This document shows positions 10,369 through 18,678 of a stretch of 64,000 bases of DNA, in pieces. Position 1 is the first letter of the stretch. Every line of letters begins with the position of its first letter. The notes under the pieces are model-generated. The model saw only the letters and a list, made by a program, of their open reading frames with translations, did not search any database and was not told the origin of the DNA. Source of the stretch: DASXAI01 sp963798445 (lineage in GTDB: Bacteria > Actinomycetota > Acidimicrobiia > Acidimicrobiales > Ilumatobacteraceae); contig CAWCTH010000003.1 in assembly GCA_963798445.1 (NCBI GenBank), positions 558,001-622,000 of the forward strand, read 5' to 3'. Position numbers and translations under genes: made by a program.

Positions 10369-10639
10369 GCGGCCTCCTCAGTGGAGCCGTATGACCTACG
10401 GCCCAGCGGGCAAGCTGTCCATACGATCCATCCATGTTGTGGGGAAGCGGGAACGAGACGGCGGGGACGTCACGTCGGCGCTACCGCCATCAGCAAAGTC
10501 GCTTGTGGGACTGGGTCGAGGCGGTGTCCGAGACGCCCATCGACACGGACGAGCGTGGGGGTGCGGTGGCGCACGACGCCGCTGGGGCCGCGACGCGCCC
10601 CGTCGCAACTGACGGAGCCTGACCGACGCGGGGTACCCC
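10369..10639. other. Intergenic region upstream of the storage-lipid promoter
   Basis: No convincing gene. A 62-codon frame at 10434-10622 (MLWGSGNETAGTSRRRYRHQ onward) starts with ATG but has no recognised family and a weak ribosome site. It may be a leader peptide or chance. The region ends in a good promoter at 10640. Confidence 0.4.
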
Positions 10640-10668
10640 TTTACAACGGGGAGCGTCTTGCGTACTAT
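10640..10668 (+). promoter_or_regulatory. Sigma-70-type promoter of the phasin-like gene
   Basis: TTTACA (10640-10645), a 17-base spacer, then TACTAT (10663-10668). The -35 matches 5/6 and the -10 matches 4/6 of the housekeeping consensus, with ideal spacing. Transcription would begin near 10675, giving about a 45-base leader with an AGGAGG ribosome site at 10708-10713. Confidence 0.6.
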
Positions 10669-10699
10669 AGTGCGAGTACCGCAACAGCAGAGTACGCAA
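10658..10699. promoter_or_regulatory. Putative operator: repeated AGTAC(C)GCAA boxes over the -10 region
   Basis: TTGCGTACT (10658-10666) and AGTACGCAA (10691-10699) form a perfect 9-base inverted repeat around the transcription start. A third box, AGTACCGCAA (10675-10684), lies between. The boxes overlap the -10 element, so a bound repressor would block polymerase. The XRE regulator encoded two genes on is the natural candidate; that link is inference. Confidence 0.55.
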
Positions 10700-10719
10700 C
10701 CCCTTCCAGGAGGAACCCC

Positions 10720-11004
10720 ATGGCCATCGACGTCATGAACGCTGCCAACGAGTCCACCCTCAAAGTCATCACCTTCACCCAGGACCAGTTCCTGAAGGCC
10801 TACAAGACCGTCGCCTCCAGGGTGCCGTCGGCCATGACGCCGTCGTGGATGCAGCCCGGCCGCGACCAGAGCCGCGAGAGCATCGAGAAGGCCTTCGACT
10901 TCCAGGCCCAACTCCTCGAGGCCCGCAAGGCCTTCGCCCTCAGCCTGCTCGACGCCGCCCCGTCGGCCGGTGGGGCCAAGGAGTCCACGACCACCGACAA
11001 GTAG
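10720..11004 (+). CDS. Small phasin-like lipid-granule protein
   Basis: A 94-residue protein starting MAIDVMNAANESTLKVITFT, with a strong CCAGGAGG ribosome site. It is amphipathic and alpha-helical, with QDQFLKAYKTVASRVPSAM and IEKAFDFQAQLLEARKAFAL, the helix pattern of phasins, which coat polyester or neutral-lipid inclusions. I assign it by this pattern and by context: the next genes encode an XRE regulator, a wax ester/triacylglycerol synthase and a lipase. The arrangement resembles the major lipid droplet protein and its neighbouring regulator in Rhodococcus and Mycobacterium, although I do not see clear sequence identity with those. Confidence 0.65.
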   Translation: MAIDVMNAANESTLKVITFTQDQFLKAYKTVASRVPSAMTPSWMQPGRDQSRESIEKAFDFQAQLLEARKAFALSLLDAAPSAGGAKESTTTDK

Positions 11005-11014
11005 GTTCGGCGGC

Positions 11015-11374
11015 ATGGTCGCCGAGGGCCTCTGGAAAGACCACCTGCAGCGCCTGGGTGAGCACATCCGGGCGCAGCGCCGGTTCAGCCAGCTCTCGCA
11101 ACGGGAGCTGGCCCGCCTCGCCGACCTGTCGGACACCTACATGAGCCAGTTGGAGCGCGGCCTCCACGAGCCATCCATTCGTGTGCTGCGCTCACTGGCC
11201 AAGAGCCTCGGCATCGAGCCCAACGAGCTGATCCTCTACGCCGCCGGCCTACCGGTGGACCAGACGGAGATCAGCACCGAAGATGCCATCCGCCGCGACG
11301 AGCGGCTCACGATGGCGCAGCGCAGCGCCTTACTTGGAGTGCTCAACAGCTATCTCGAGGACAACGGCGTGTGA
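11015..11374 (+). CDS. XRE-family transcriptional regulator
   Basis: A 119-residue protein with an N-terminal Cro/CI helix-turn-helix at about residues 12-66 (LGEHIRAQRRFSQLSQRELA, then RLADLSDTYMSQLERGLHEP) and a short helical C-terminal part (STEDAIRRDERLTMAQRSAL) that may sense a ligand or dimerise. ATG 11015 is 10 bases after the phasin-like stop, so both are in one operon. It probably binds the repeated boxes at 10658-10699. Regulators next to granule proteins in other bacteria repress the granule gene and are released by the polymer or fatty acid; this role is inferred here. Confidence 0.85.
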   Translation: MVAEGLWKDHLQRLGEHIRAQRRFSQLSQRELARLADLSDTYMSQLERGLHEPSIRVLRSLAKSLGIEPNELILYAAGLPVDQTEISTEDAIRRDERLTMAQRSALLGVLNSYLEDNGV

Positions 11375-11416
11375 CACGGGCGGGGCAGCGCCAGTCACGC
11401 TCACGATCGGAGGATC

Positions 11417-12829
11417 ATGCAGCAACTGACCGGCCTGGACGCCTCGTTCGTCTACTTCGAGACGCCCAACGCGCCCATGCACGTCGCCAGTCTGTGCATC
11501 TACGACCAGTCGACGGCGCCGGGAGGTGCCGTCACCTTCAAGGGCATCCTGGCCGACATCGAGCGGCGCCTCCACCTCTCGCGCGTGTTCCGCCAGAAGT
11601 TGGTGCAAGTGCCGATGGGCCTCGATCATCCGTACTGGGTGGAGGACGCCAACTTCGATCTGGAGTTCCACGTTCGCCACATCTCCCTGCCCAAGCCGGG
11701 CGACTGGCGGCAGTTGTGCATCCAGGTGGCGCGGCTCCATTCACGCGGGCTGGATCTCAGTCGTCCGTTGTGGGAGGTGTACGTCATCGAGGGGCTCGAC
11801 AACGTCGAGGGCGTACCGCCCGGCAGCTTCGCGTTGCTGCAGAAGACACACCACGCGGCCGTCGACGGCGTGTCGGGCATGGAGATCATGAGCGCGCTCA
11901 ACGACGTCGCGCCGGACGCCGAGCCGCCGCAAGATGTCGGTGACTGGCGACCGGAGGCCGACCCCGATCCGTGGTCGCTTCTGGCCCGTGCCGGCGTCAA
12001 CAACGCCCTCAAGCCCATGCACTTCGTCCGGGTGATGGGGCGCACCATGCCCGTGCTCGGGCGCATGCAGCAGCGGCTGCGGCGCAACGAGCTGAAGGCG
12101 CCGCCGGCCGGCGTACCCCGGACCCGGTTCAACGGCAACGTGTCCGCCCACCGCGTCGTCGACGCCTGCACCTTCCCGCTGGCCGAGATGCGCGCCGTCA
12201 AGAGCGCCGTGCCGGGCGCCACCATCAACGACGCGGTGCTGGCCACCGTCGGCGGCGCGCTACGGCGCTACCTGACGGCCAAGGGCGAACTGCCCGAGGC
12301 GCCCATGGTGGCGCTCGCGCCCATCTCGGTGCGCTCGGAAGATCAGATGCGGGCGGCCGGCAACCAGGTCTCCGGGATGATGGTGCTCCTGGGCACCGAC
12401 ATCGCCGACCCGAAGGAGCGTCTCGCCGCGGTGCAGGCATCGACGCACGAGCAGAAGCAGTTCGCTACCGCGCTCGGGGCCCACACGCTGACCGACTACT
12501 CCGAGTTCCTGCCGGGCGGCCTGGCGGCGCTCGCATCGCGCACCGCCAGTCGCTTCGAGATGGCGAACCGCACGGACCCGATGATCAACACCACGGTGAC
12601 CAACGTGCCGGGACCACAGGTGGCGCTCTACTCCGGGGGGGCCAGGCTGGTGTCGATGCTGGGCCTTGGACCGATCGGCGACGGCATGGGTCTCATCCAC
12701 CCCATCGTCAGCTACTGCGGGCAGATCGTCATCAGCTTCACCGCCTGCCGCGAGATGCTGCCAGACCCGGCGTTCTACGCGGACTGCATACGGCAGTCCT
12801 TCGACGAGATGGTGCTGGCGACGCGCTGA
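11417..12829 (+). CDS. Wax ester synthase/diacylglycerol acyltransferase (WS/DGAT)
   Basis: A 470-residue bifunctional acyltransferase that joins acyl-CoA to diacylglycerol or fatty alcohol, the last step of neutral-lipid storage. It starts MQQLTGLDASFVYFETPNAP, typical of the family, and has the catalytic HHAAVDG (HHxxxDG) at residues 145-151, NDAVLATVGGALRRYL, and the C-terminal VTNVPGPQVALYSGGARL. Length matches (450-480). The ribosome site GGAGG precedes ATG 11417. Its stop overlaps the lipase start by one base (TGATG), so the two are translated together. It is likely at the membrane/droplet surface. Confidence 0.95.
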   Translation: MQQLTGLDASFVYFETPNAPMHVASLCIYDQSTAPGGAVTFKGILADIERRLHLSRVFRQKLVQVPMGLDHPYWVEDANFDLEFHVRHISLPKPGDWRQLCIQVARLHSRGLDLSRPLWEVYVIEGLDNVEGVPPGSFALLQKTHHAAVDGVSGMEIMSALNDVAPDAEPPQDVGDWRPEADPDPWSLLARAGVNNALKPMHFVRVMGRTMPVLGRMQQRLRRNELKAPPAGVPRTRFNGNVSAHRVVDACTFPLAEMRAVKSAVPGATINDAVLATVGGALRRYLTAKGELPEAPMVALAPISVRSEDQMRAAGNQVSGMMVLLGTDIADPKERLAAVQASTHEQKQFATALGAHTLTDYSEFLPGGLAALASRTASRFEMANRTDPMINTTVTNVPGPQVALYSGGARLVSMLGLGPIGDGMGLIHPIVSYCGQIVISFTACREMLPDPAFYADCIRQSFDEMVLATR

Positions 12830-13629
12830 TGATCGACCCCGACGAACTTCCCATCCATCGCACGCTGCGACCGCCCGCACGGCGGCTCTTGCTGATGGAG
12901 CAACGGGCCGCCTTCGAGCTCGGTGCACTGGTGGCGAGCGCACCACTGCTGCGAATGGTGGGGCGCGGCGACCGCCATCCCGTGCTCGTGATGCCCGGCT
13001 TCACCGCCGGCGACCGATCCACGGCCGGCCTTCGTTACCTCATCCGGAGTTGGGGGTACTGGGCCCATGGGTGGGGACTCGGCCCCAACGTCGGGCCGAC
13101 GGCGGAGAAGCTCGCCGGCATACGCGACCGCCTCGAGGCGCTGCACAGCCGTCACGGGGCCCGGGTCAGCCTGGTCGGCTGGAGCCTCGGTGGCCTCTAC
13201 GCGAGGTACCTGGCGCGGCAGATGCCCGAGATGGTCCGCAACGTGATCACGCTCGGCTCGCCGCTGCAGATGACGCAGGGCGACCGCAGCTCGGCCTCCG
13301 GCATCGCCGACCGGTTGCAGCACCTCTTCGACCCAGCGTTCATCGAGATGGCCGACTACGAGCGCGGGCCGCTGCCGGTGCCGTCGACGGCGGTGTACAC
13401 CCGCACCGACGGCGTGGTGCGGTGGCAGGTCTGCCTCGACATCGCCGACGACACGCACGAGAGCGTCGAGGTGCGGGGCAGCCACAGCGGTCTCGGGTTC
13501 AATCCCTCGGTGCTCTACGTCATCAGTGACCGGCTCGGCCAGGCCGAGGGCACGTGGCGGCCGTTTCAGCCGCCGCTCCCGCTGCGCCCGCTCTTCCCGA
13601 AGCCCGCCAGCTGGGACCCCGTCCGCTAG
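12829..13629 (+). CDS. Lipase-like alpha/beta hydrolase coupled to WS/DGAT
   Basis: A 266-residue alpha/beta hydrolase. Features: VLVMPGFTAGDRSTAGLRYL (oxyanion region), the elbow GWSLGGLYARYLA with Ser119, VITLGSPLQM, and a late histidine in VRGSHSGLGFNPSVLYVISD. This arrangement is like PGAP1/LipA-type lipases. There is no signal peptide, so it acts in the cytoplasm. One-base overlap with the WS/DGAT stop indicates coupled synthesis, suggesting that making and mobilising storage lipid are balanced. Its acyl substrate is not shown. Confidence 0.85.
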   Translation: MIDPDELPIHRTLRPPARRLLLMEQRAAFELGALVASAPLLRMVGRGDRHPVLVMPGFTAGDRSTAGLRYLIRSWGYWAHGWGLGPNVGPTAEKLAGIRDRLEALHSRHGARVSLVGWSLGGLYARYLARQMPEMVRNVITLGSPLQMTQGDRSSASGIADRLQHLFDPAFIEMADYERGPLPVPSTAVYTRTDGVVRWQVCLDIADDTHESVEVRGSHSGLGFNPSVLYVISDRLGQAEGTWRPFQPPLPLRPLFPKPASWDPVR

Positions 13630-13667
13630 GTCTCCACGCCGTTCCCGCCCGCCCGTTCCACGCCGCC

Positions 13668-13710
13668 TGTGTGACGTCGATCGAGACGAATTCGGGATCG
13701 ACGTGACACA
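13668..13710. repeat. Imperfect palindrome after the lipase gene
   Basis: TGTGTGACGTCGATC (13668-13682) is the complement of GATCGACGTGACACA (13696-13710) with one mismatch in 15 bases, around a 13-base centre containing CGAATTCG. It follows the lipid operon by about 40 bases and could be its terminator or an operator for the downstream nuclease. No second copy was seen in the window. Confidence 0.5.
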
Positions 13711-13855
13711 AGCGCCGCCACGGAGCGACTTCCGGACGAAATGATCAGAACGGATCATGGGATTGCCGCCACCACGGTGGTAAAGGTGAGGTGAGCGGAA
13801 GCGTCGATTCGCCTGGGCCGGCGGCAATCGACATCGGCAGGCGGGGTCACTCACG

Positions 13856-14659
13856 ATGAGGAACACAGCCATCCTTGGCGTAGGACTGGCGTTGGTGCTG
13901 GCGGCATGCAGCGGTGGTGCCACCGCGAGCACGGTGCCGACGACCATCGCCACAGCCACGACGTCGCCGGCCCCAACCACGGCGACCACCGACCGGACCA
14001 CGACGGTTGCCCCCACAACGGCGGCACCCACAACGGCACCGCCGACGACGGCGGCGCCGACGACGGCGCCCGCGGTGACCGCTGCTCCGGTGGCCGAGCC
14101 GCCCACGACGGCGGCCGCTCCGACGGTCACGATCGTGAAGGTCGTCGACGGCGACACGGTCGATCTGTCGACGGGCGAGCGGGTGCGCATCATCGGCATC
14201 GACACGCCGGAACGCGGTCAATGCGGCTTCGAAGATGCAGCGGTAGCGCTCGACGCGATGACCTCGGGCCGGCCGGTGGTCGTGACGCCGGGCGCGCGTG
14301 ACGACACGGACAAGTACGGACGGATCCTCCGGTACATCGACGTCGACGGGACCGATGTCGGGCTGACGCTCATCCAGCGCGGCTTGGCCATCGCCCGCTA
14401 CGACAGCCGCGACGGCTACGGCCATCATCCGCGAGAAGCCTCCTACGTCGCCGCCGACGAGGCATCACCGTCGACGTGCGCAGGATCGAGCGCGGCGACC
14501 GTCGCACCGACCACCGCGGCGACGTCGTCGGACGACCCATCGATCTACTACGCCAACTGCGCCGCCGCCCGGGCCGACGGCGCGGCGCCGCTTCACGACG
14601 GCGAGCCCGGCTATCGGTCGGGCCTCGACCGCGACCACGATGGCGTGGCCTGCGAATGA
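13856..14659 (+). CDS. Secreted lipoprotein with staphylococcal-nuclease and Excalibur domains
   Basis: A 267-residue lipoprotein. The signal peptide ends in LVLAAC with lipidated Cys18. Residues about 20-85 are a Thr/Pro/Ala-rich tether. The SNase domain follows (VVDGDTVDLSTGERVRIIGI, DTPERGQCGFEDA, DKYGRILRYIDVDG, LTLIQRGLAIARY) with the usual Asp, Arg and Glu residues of a Ca2+-dependent nuclease. The end is an Excalibur domain, YYANCAAARADGAAPL and DRDHDGVACE, a calcium-binding DxDxDGxxCE motif. It would sit outside the membrane and degrade or scavenge DNA/RNA. ATG 13856. Confidence 0.93.
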   Translation: MRNTAILGVGLALVLAACSGGATASTVPTTIATATTSPAPTTATTDRTTTVAPTTAAPTTAPPTTAAPTTAPAVTAAPVAEPPTTAAAPTVTIVKVVDGDTVDLSTGERVRIIGIDTPERGQCGFEDAAVALDAMTSGRPVVVTPGARDDTDKYGRILRYIDVDGTDVGLTLIQRGLAIARYDSRDGYGHHPREASYVAADEASPSTCAGSSAATVAPTTAATSSDDPSIYYANCAAARADGAAPLHDGEPGYRSGLDRDHDGVACE

Positions 14660-14708
14660 AACGCGTCGCGGCACTTGCGGCACCGGTGCTCGCGCTCGTG
14701 ACGCCCGC

Positions 14709-15611
14709 TCAGCCCGGCGACGCCGGCGCTCGTGCCGCATGCGCCTCCGGGACCAGCAAGAGCGCGGCGACGAGGAAGCACACAGCTCCGAAGAACGTGC
14801 CGCCGTTGTCCCAGCGAAGGTTGGTGACGTCGCCGGTGTCCGGATACACGTACGCCCCGATGGCCGAGATGCCGAAGAACACCGACCCCAACAGGTTGAG
14901 CACGACGATCCACCACGACAGGTCACCGAAGCGGAGGCGCCCGGCGCTGTGGCACACCTCGGCCCAGGCCAGGTAGCTGGCCACGAGGAAGCAGATCGAG
15001 CCGATCACGTCGGGTCGCCACACGAGACGGTCCTCCTGGCTGACCGACCAGTTGTCGTGCAGGGCCAGCAACGTCATGGCGTTGAAGTAGAAGGTACCGA
15101 TCAGCTGGATCGCCGTGGCCCACCAGTCGATCGACCGGGGCCGCCAGGTAGCCAGCCGGAACGGGAGGTGGTGCACCGGCTCGGACTCGACGGCGCCAGG
15201 GCTGTTGGCGGCCTCGACGAAGCACAGGTAGGACGCGCACGTGAAGAAGATCGAACCGATGAAGAACGTGAGGCCGTCGACTCGGGCCGACACGTTGTCG
15301 AGGTAAGGCGGTAGCGCGCCGAGGGCGAAGCAGAGGGAACCCACCGCGAACAACGCGGAGATCCAGCACGTCCGTCGGGACACGCTGACCGGTCGCTCCG
15401 GCGGTGCCGGCGTTCCGCTCGGCACCCGTAGCAGACGCAAGCCCTGGCGCTTGCGATGCCGGCGCGATGTCCACTCGACCTCGACACCATCCGGTCGCCG
15501 ATACTCGACCCGTGTGACGAAGGGTCCAAGACCTTCGGTGGCAATGAGCTCCCATCCCGACGGCGCGGCGGGCAGCACATGCTCAGCAGGCCTGGCCGAA
15601 GTGGTGGACAC
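14709..15611 (-). CDS. YrhK-like integral membrane protein
   Basis: A 300-residue protein with a cytoplasmic N-terminal part of about 85 residues (PSGWELIATEGLGPFVTRVE) and about six hydrophobic helices. The helix units repeat: GLTFFIGSIFFTCASYLCFV, then IGSICFLVASYLAWAEV, then GGTFFGAVCFLVAALLLV. This unit is the pattern of YrhK-domain proteins, whose function is unknown. The gene stands alone, convergent with the nuclease gene. ATG 15611 is the first start. Confidence 0.65.
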   Translation of the reverse strand: MSTTSARPAEHVLPAAPSGWELIATEGLGPFVTRVEYRRPDGVEVEWTSRRHRKRQGLRLLRVPSGTPAPPERPVSVSRRTCWISALFAVGSLCFALGALPPYLDNVSARVDGLTFFIGSIFFTCASYLCFVEAANSPGAVESEPVHHLPFRLATWRPRSIDWWATAIQLIGTFYFNAMTLLALHDNWSVSQEDRLVWRPDVIGSICFLVASYLAWAEVCHSAGRLRFGDLSWWIVVLNLLGSVFFGISAIGAYVYPDTGDVTNLRWDNGGTFFGAVCFLVAALLLVPEAHAARAPASPG

Positions 15612-15742
15612 CCCACGAGTCTCGCAGCCCGCCCCTGGTCCCGAGCCACACGAGGCCGCGGTGGCGCGGCGCTCACACGCGGGCTGCCTACAGTCCTACC
15701 TGGCCACGACCGAGGCCCCGTAGCTACGCGAAAAGGTGAGAG

Positions 15743-17143
15743 ATGACGCTGCATGCTCGCGAGACCGTCCGTTCGGGGCTCGACGACGTCGTTTACGTCA
15801 GCCAGGACACGGCGAAGGCGGCGCCCAAATATCGCTTTCCGCCGAACGAGTGGCGTTCGGAGGACGCGTACGCAGTCGTCGCCGACGAGCTCATGCTCGA
15901 CGGCAACTCGCGTCAGAACCTGGCCACGTTCTGCCAGACGTGGGAGGAGCCCGAGGTCCATCGGCTCATGGACCTGGCCATCGACAAGAACATGATCGAC
16001 AAGGACGAGTACCCGCAGACCGCCGAAATCGAGCGGCGCTGCGTGCACATGCTCGCAGACCTGTGGAACGCGCCGGAGGCGGCGAACACCGTTGGTGCAT
16101 CGACGATCGGGTCGTCCGAAGCGTGCATGTTGGGAGGCATGGCGGCCAAGTGGCGGTGGCGGGCCAGGCGGGCCAAGGCCGGCCTGCCCACCGACCGACC
16201 GAACATGGTGTGCGGGCCGGTCCAGGTCGTGTGGCACAAGTTCGCGAAGTACTGGGACATCGAGATGCGTGAAGTTCCGATGTCCCCGGGTCACTACGCC
16301 ATGGACGCCGCCGACATGCTGGCACGCGTCGACGAGAACACGATCCTGGTCGTGCCCACCCTGGGCGTCACGTACACCGGCGCGTACGAGATGGTGAAGC
16401 CACTCGCCGACGCGCTCGACACGCTCCAGCGGGAGACGGGCTTGGACATCGACATCCATGTCGACGGGGCCAGCGGCGCGTTCCTGGCGCCGTTCTGCGC
16501 GCCCGACCTCGAGTGGGACTTCCGACTACCGCGGGTCAAGTCGATCAGCACGTCGGGCCACAAGTTCGGCCTCGCGCCGCTTGGCGTCGGCTGGATCGTG
16601 TGGCGAGACCTGGATGAATTGCCGGACGACCTCATCTTCCACGTGTCGTACCTGGGCGGCGACATGCCGGTGTTCCAGATCAACTTCTCCCGACCTGCCG
16701 GCCAGATCGTCGCCCAGTACTACGACTTCATCCGTCTCGGCCGCGGCGGCTACCGCCGCGTCCACATGGCCTCCTACGACACTGGGCGCCATCTGGCCGA
16801 AGAGATCGCCAAGATGGGACCGTTCGAGCTCATCTGCGACAGCGACCCGAAGACCGGCATCCCCGCCGTGGCGTGGAAGCTGATCGACGGCGCCGAGCCC
16901 GGATACAGCCTCTACGACCTCGCCGACCGCCTCCGCGTCCACGGCTGGCAGGTGCCCGCGTACCCGCTGACCGGCACGGTGTCCGATGTCGCCGTCCAAC
17001 GCATCCTCGTGCGCCAGGGCGTCAGTCGCGACCTCGCCGCGCTGTTGTTGCGCGACATGCGCAAGGTCATCCACCACTTCATGAAGCATCCCGTCACCGT
17101 GCCCATGGCCGCCGAAGAAGCGTCTGGCTTCAGCCACCTCTAG
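15743..17143 (+). CDS. gadB: Glutamate decarboxylase
   Basis: A 466-residue PLP enzyme that converts glutamate to GABA, using up a cytoplasmic proton. Motifs: TIGSSEACMLGGMAAKWRWR, the substrate/PLP region IHVDGASGAFLAPF, and the PLP lysine K274 in SISTSGHKFGLAPLG. The C-terminus ends SGFSHL rather than the longer pH-responsive tail of E. coli GadB. Length is normal for the family. Ribosome site AAAGGTGAG precedes ATG 15743. No GABA antiporter (gadC) is adjacent; the following region holds a damaged AraC regulator that may once have controlled it. Confidence 0.95.
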   Translation: MTLHARETVRSGLDDVVYVSQDTAKAAPKYRFPPNEWRSEDAYAVVADELMLDGNSRQNLATFCQTWEEPEVHRLMDLAIDKNMIDKDEYPQTAEIERRCVHMLADLWNAPEAANTVGASTIGSSEACMLGGMAAKWRWRARRAKAGLPTDRPNMVCGPVQVVWHKFAKYWDIEMREVPMSPGHYAMDAADMLARVDENTILVVPTLGVTYTGAYEMVKPLADALDTLQRETGLDIDIHVDGASGAFLAPFCAPDLEWDFRLPRVKSISTSGHKFGLAPLGVGWIVWRDLDELPDDLIFHVSYLGGDMPVFQINFSRPAGQIVAQYYDFIRLGRGGYRRVHMASYDTGRHLAEEIAKMGPFELICDSDPKTGIPAVAWKLIDGAEPGYSLYDLADRLRVHGWQVPAYPLTGTVSDVAVQRILVRQGVSRDLAALLLRDMRKVIHHFMKHPVTVPMAAEEASGFSHL

Positions 17144-17158
17144 CATCGGCTCGGCCGG

Positions 17159-18162
17159 GTGCCCACACGCCTTCCGCGCCTGAGCCGCCTGTGCGACGCT
17201 ACGGCCTGGCCTTGGCGCGCGAGCCGGGCCGGCCGGGCGAGGAGGGCATCAGGTGGGACAGGAGCAGGTCATCGCTTCGAAGCCGTCGTCCAGTTGTTGG
17301 AACGCTCAGCTCGTGATCTCGCTTGCCCCGACTTCGGTCTTCGTCTGGCAGAGCGCCAGGACATCGGGATCCTCTGGCGGTAGCGATGCGCTACTCGGCC
17401 ACGCTAGGAGAGGCCATGCGCTGCGCCTCGAAGTACGTCTACGTCTACAACGCGGCCATCGGTTTCTCCGTCCGAGCGAACGCCGGCGACGACCAAGCGC
17501 AGCTCGCCTTCGACGTGCTCTCCGAACACGGTCCTCACTGCGCCCAGATGATCGAGCACGGCGTTGGCATCACCTGCCGCATCCTGGGCATGCTCTCTGC
17601 CGGGCGTTGTCATGTCAGGCAGATTTGGTTACCGCATCCAGCGATCGCCTCACGAGCCGCCTACCGTCGCCACTTCGGTGCGCCGGTGGAGTTCAAGGCG
17701 TCGCTGGCGGCGCTCGCGATCGATCGGGGAGATCTTGACCTGCCTCTCGGCGAGCACAACGAGGAACTGCGTGCCCTCGCCGTCGACTACCTGCATGTCC
17801 GCTTCCCTGCCCGGAACACGTCCCTTCCGGTCCAGGTCCGCGGCGTGATCGACCGGCTGCTAGGCACCGGCACCTCGGGCTGCGCAGATGTGGCCGACGC
17901 CCTGTCGATGCATCCGCGCACTTTGCAACGGCGCCTTCGGGACGAGGGCACGACGTTCAAGGACATCAAGGACGAAGCCCGACGGGACCTGGCGCAGCGG
18001 TATCTGGCCTATGCAGACGTACCCCTCGCTCAGGTCACCGCTGTGCTCGACTACAGCGAGCAGTCAGCCCTGACCCGAAGCTGCCAGCGCTGGTTCCGTA
18101 CGACTCCCAGTGCGCTTCGGGCGAGTCTGACGTCCGGCACGGCGGCTGTTGCGGTGGGATGA
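17159..18162 (+). pseudogene. AraC-family regulator, frameshifted and with a damaged N-terminus
   Basis: The C-terminal part is a good AraC/XylS DNA-binding domain: VADALSMHPRTLQRRLRDEG, TTFKDIKDEARRDLAQRYL, VPLAQVTAVLDYSEQSALTR. Before it is an arabinose-binding-like ligand domain (AMRYSATLGEAMRCASKYVY). Its start is in another frame, FEAVVQLLERSARDLACPDF then GLRLAERQDIGIL, running into TAG near 17383, so a frameshift lies near 17366. Upstream of about 17250 no frame gives a normal N-terminus. Start 17159 (GTG) is only the limit of the open frame. It may be a true pseudogene. It may have controlled gadB or the genes after the 21-bp repeats at 18283. Confidence 0.75.
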
Positions 18163-18541
18163 AGAGCTGTGCGGCGTCGACTCTTTCGTCGACCACGGGT
18201 CGCAAGCGGTGTAGCGCGACCCGGCGAGACCACTGAGGTCATGCGTTTCCAAGCCGCACCATGATCTGCGCCTTCTCGGTCCTGTCGCCAAAGGGCAAAG
18301 AGTTGTCGCCAGACGGCAAGATTCGGAACCGTGCCCATCCCCATGATGGCCGCATCCCGACAACAACGAAGAACGGAAGAGCACGCTATCAGGACGGTCA
18401 TCCTCGGCGGCGTCGCCGCGACGGCGGTGGCCACCAGGTCCAGGTGGCCTACAACGACCGACCCGGCTCGTACTACGACAACTTCGGCTCCCAGAGCCTG
18501 AACGTCGTCCGCGCCGAGGGCTGACACCCCAACCCAAGACC
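18163..18541. other. Gene-poor region with possible decayed secreted-protein remnant
   Basis: No intact gene is convincing. Two short overlapping frames are suggestive. One reads RTVILGGVAATAVATRS, like the core of a signal peptide (about 18388-18440). The other ends VAYNDRPGSYYDNFGSQSLN then VVRAEG, stop 18524, like the last strands of a beta-sandwich carbohydrate-binding domain. They are in different frames and too short to be one protein. A hairpin follows directly at 18542. Confidence 0.3.
18283..18319 (+). promoter_or_regulatory. Two direct repeats with a 21-base period, AraC-type operator
   Basis: TGTCGCCAAAGGGCAA (18283-18298) and TGTCGCCAGACGGCAA (18304-18319) differ at 2 of 16 positions and start exactly 21 bases apart, two turns of the helix. 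Paired direct repeats of this period are typical of AraC/XylS operators. The site lies 120 bases after the AraC-type gene and before the remnant at 18388-18524. Binding is inferred. Confidence 0.5.
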
Positions 18542-18575
18542 GCCTCTCCGACCGAGAGGCCGGGCTTGCTGTTCA
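18542..18575 (+). terminator. Hairpin terminator candidate
   Basis: GCCTCTC (18542-18548), a five-base loop, GAGAGGC (18554-18560), then CGGGCTTGCTGTTC. The stem is a perfect 7 bp and the tail is moderately T-rich. It begins 18 bases after the stop at 18524, supporting the idea that a transcribed gene once ended there. Confidence 0.5.
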
Positions 18576-18678
18576 CCAGTGACCAACGTCGATCTTGTGC
18601 TCGGCCGGCGGTTCGCAGGATCCCGCGAGACCCCGAGATGGCACCCGCTCGACTCCCCCGCCCGAAGGAAGACCTGAA

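Noticed and set aside
10434..10622. 62-codon frame upstream of the phasin-like gene
   Set aside because: ATG start but weak ribosome site, no family pattern, and it ends just before the promoter; too little support to call a gene.
18542..18575. Idea that the hairpin marks an integrative element end
   Set aside because: No integrase, direct-repeat attachment site or matching distant copy was found; a simple terminator fits better.
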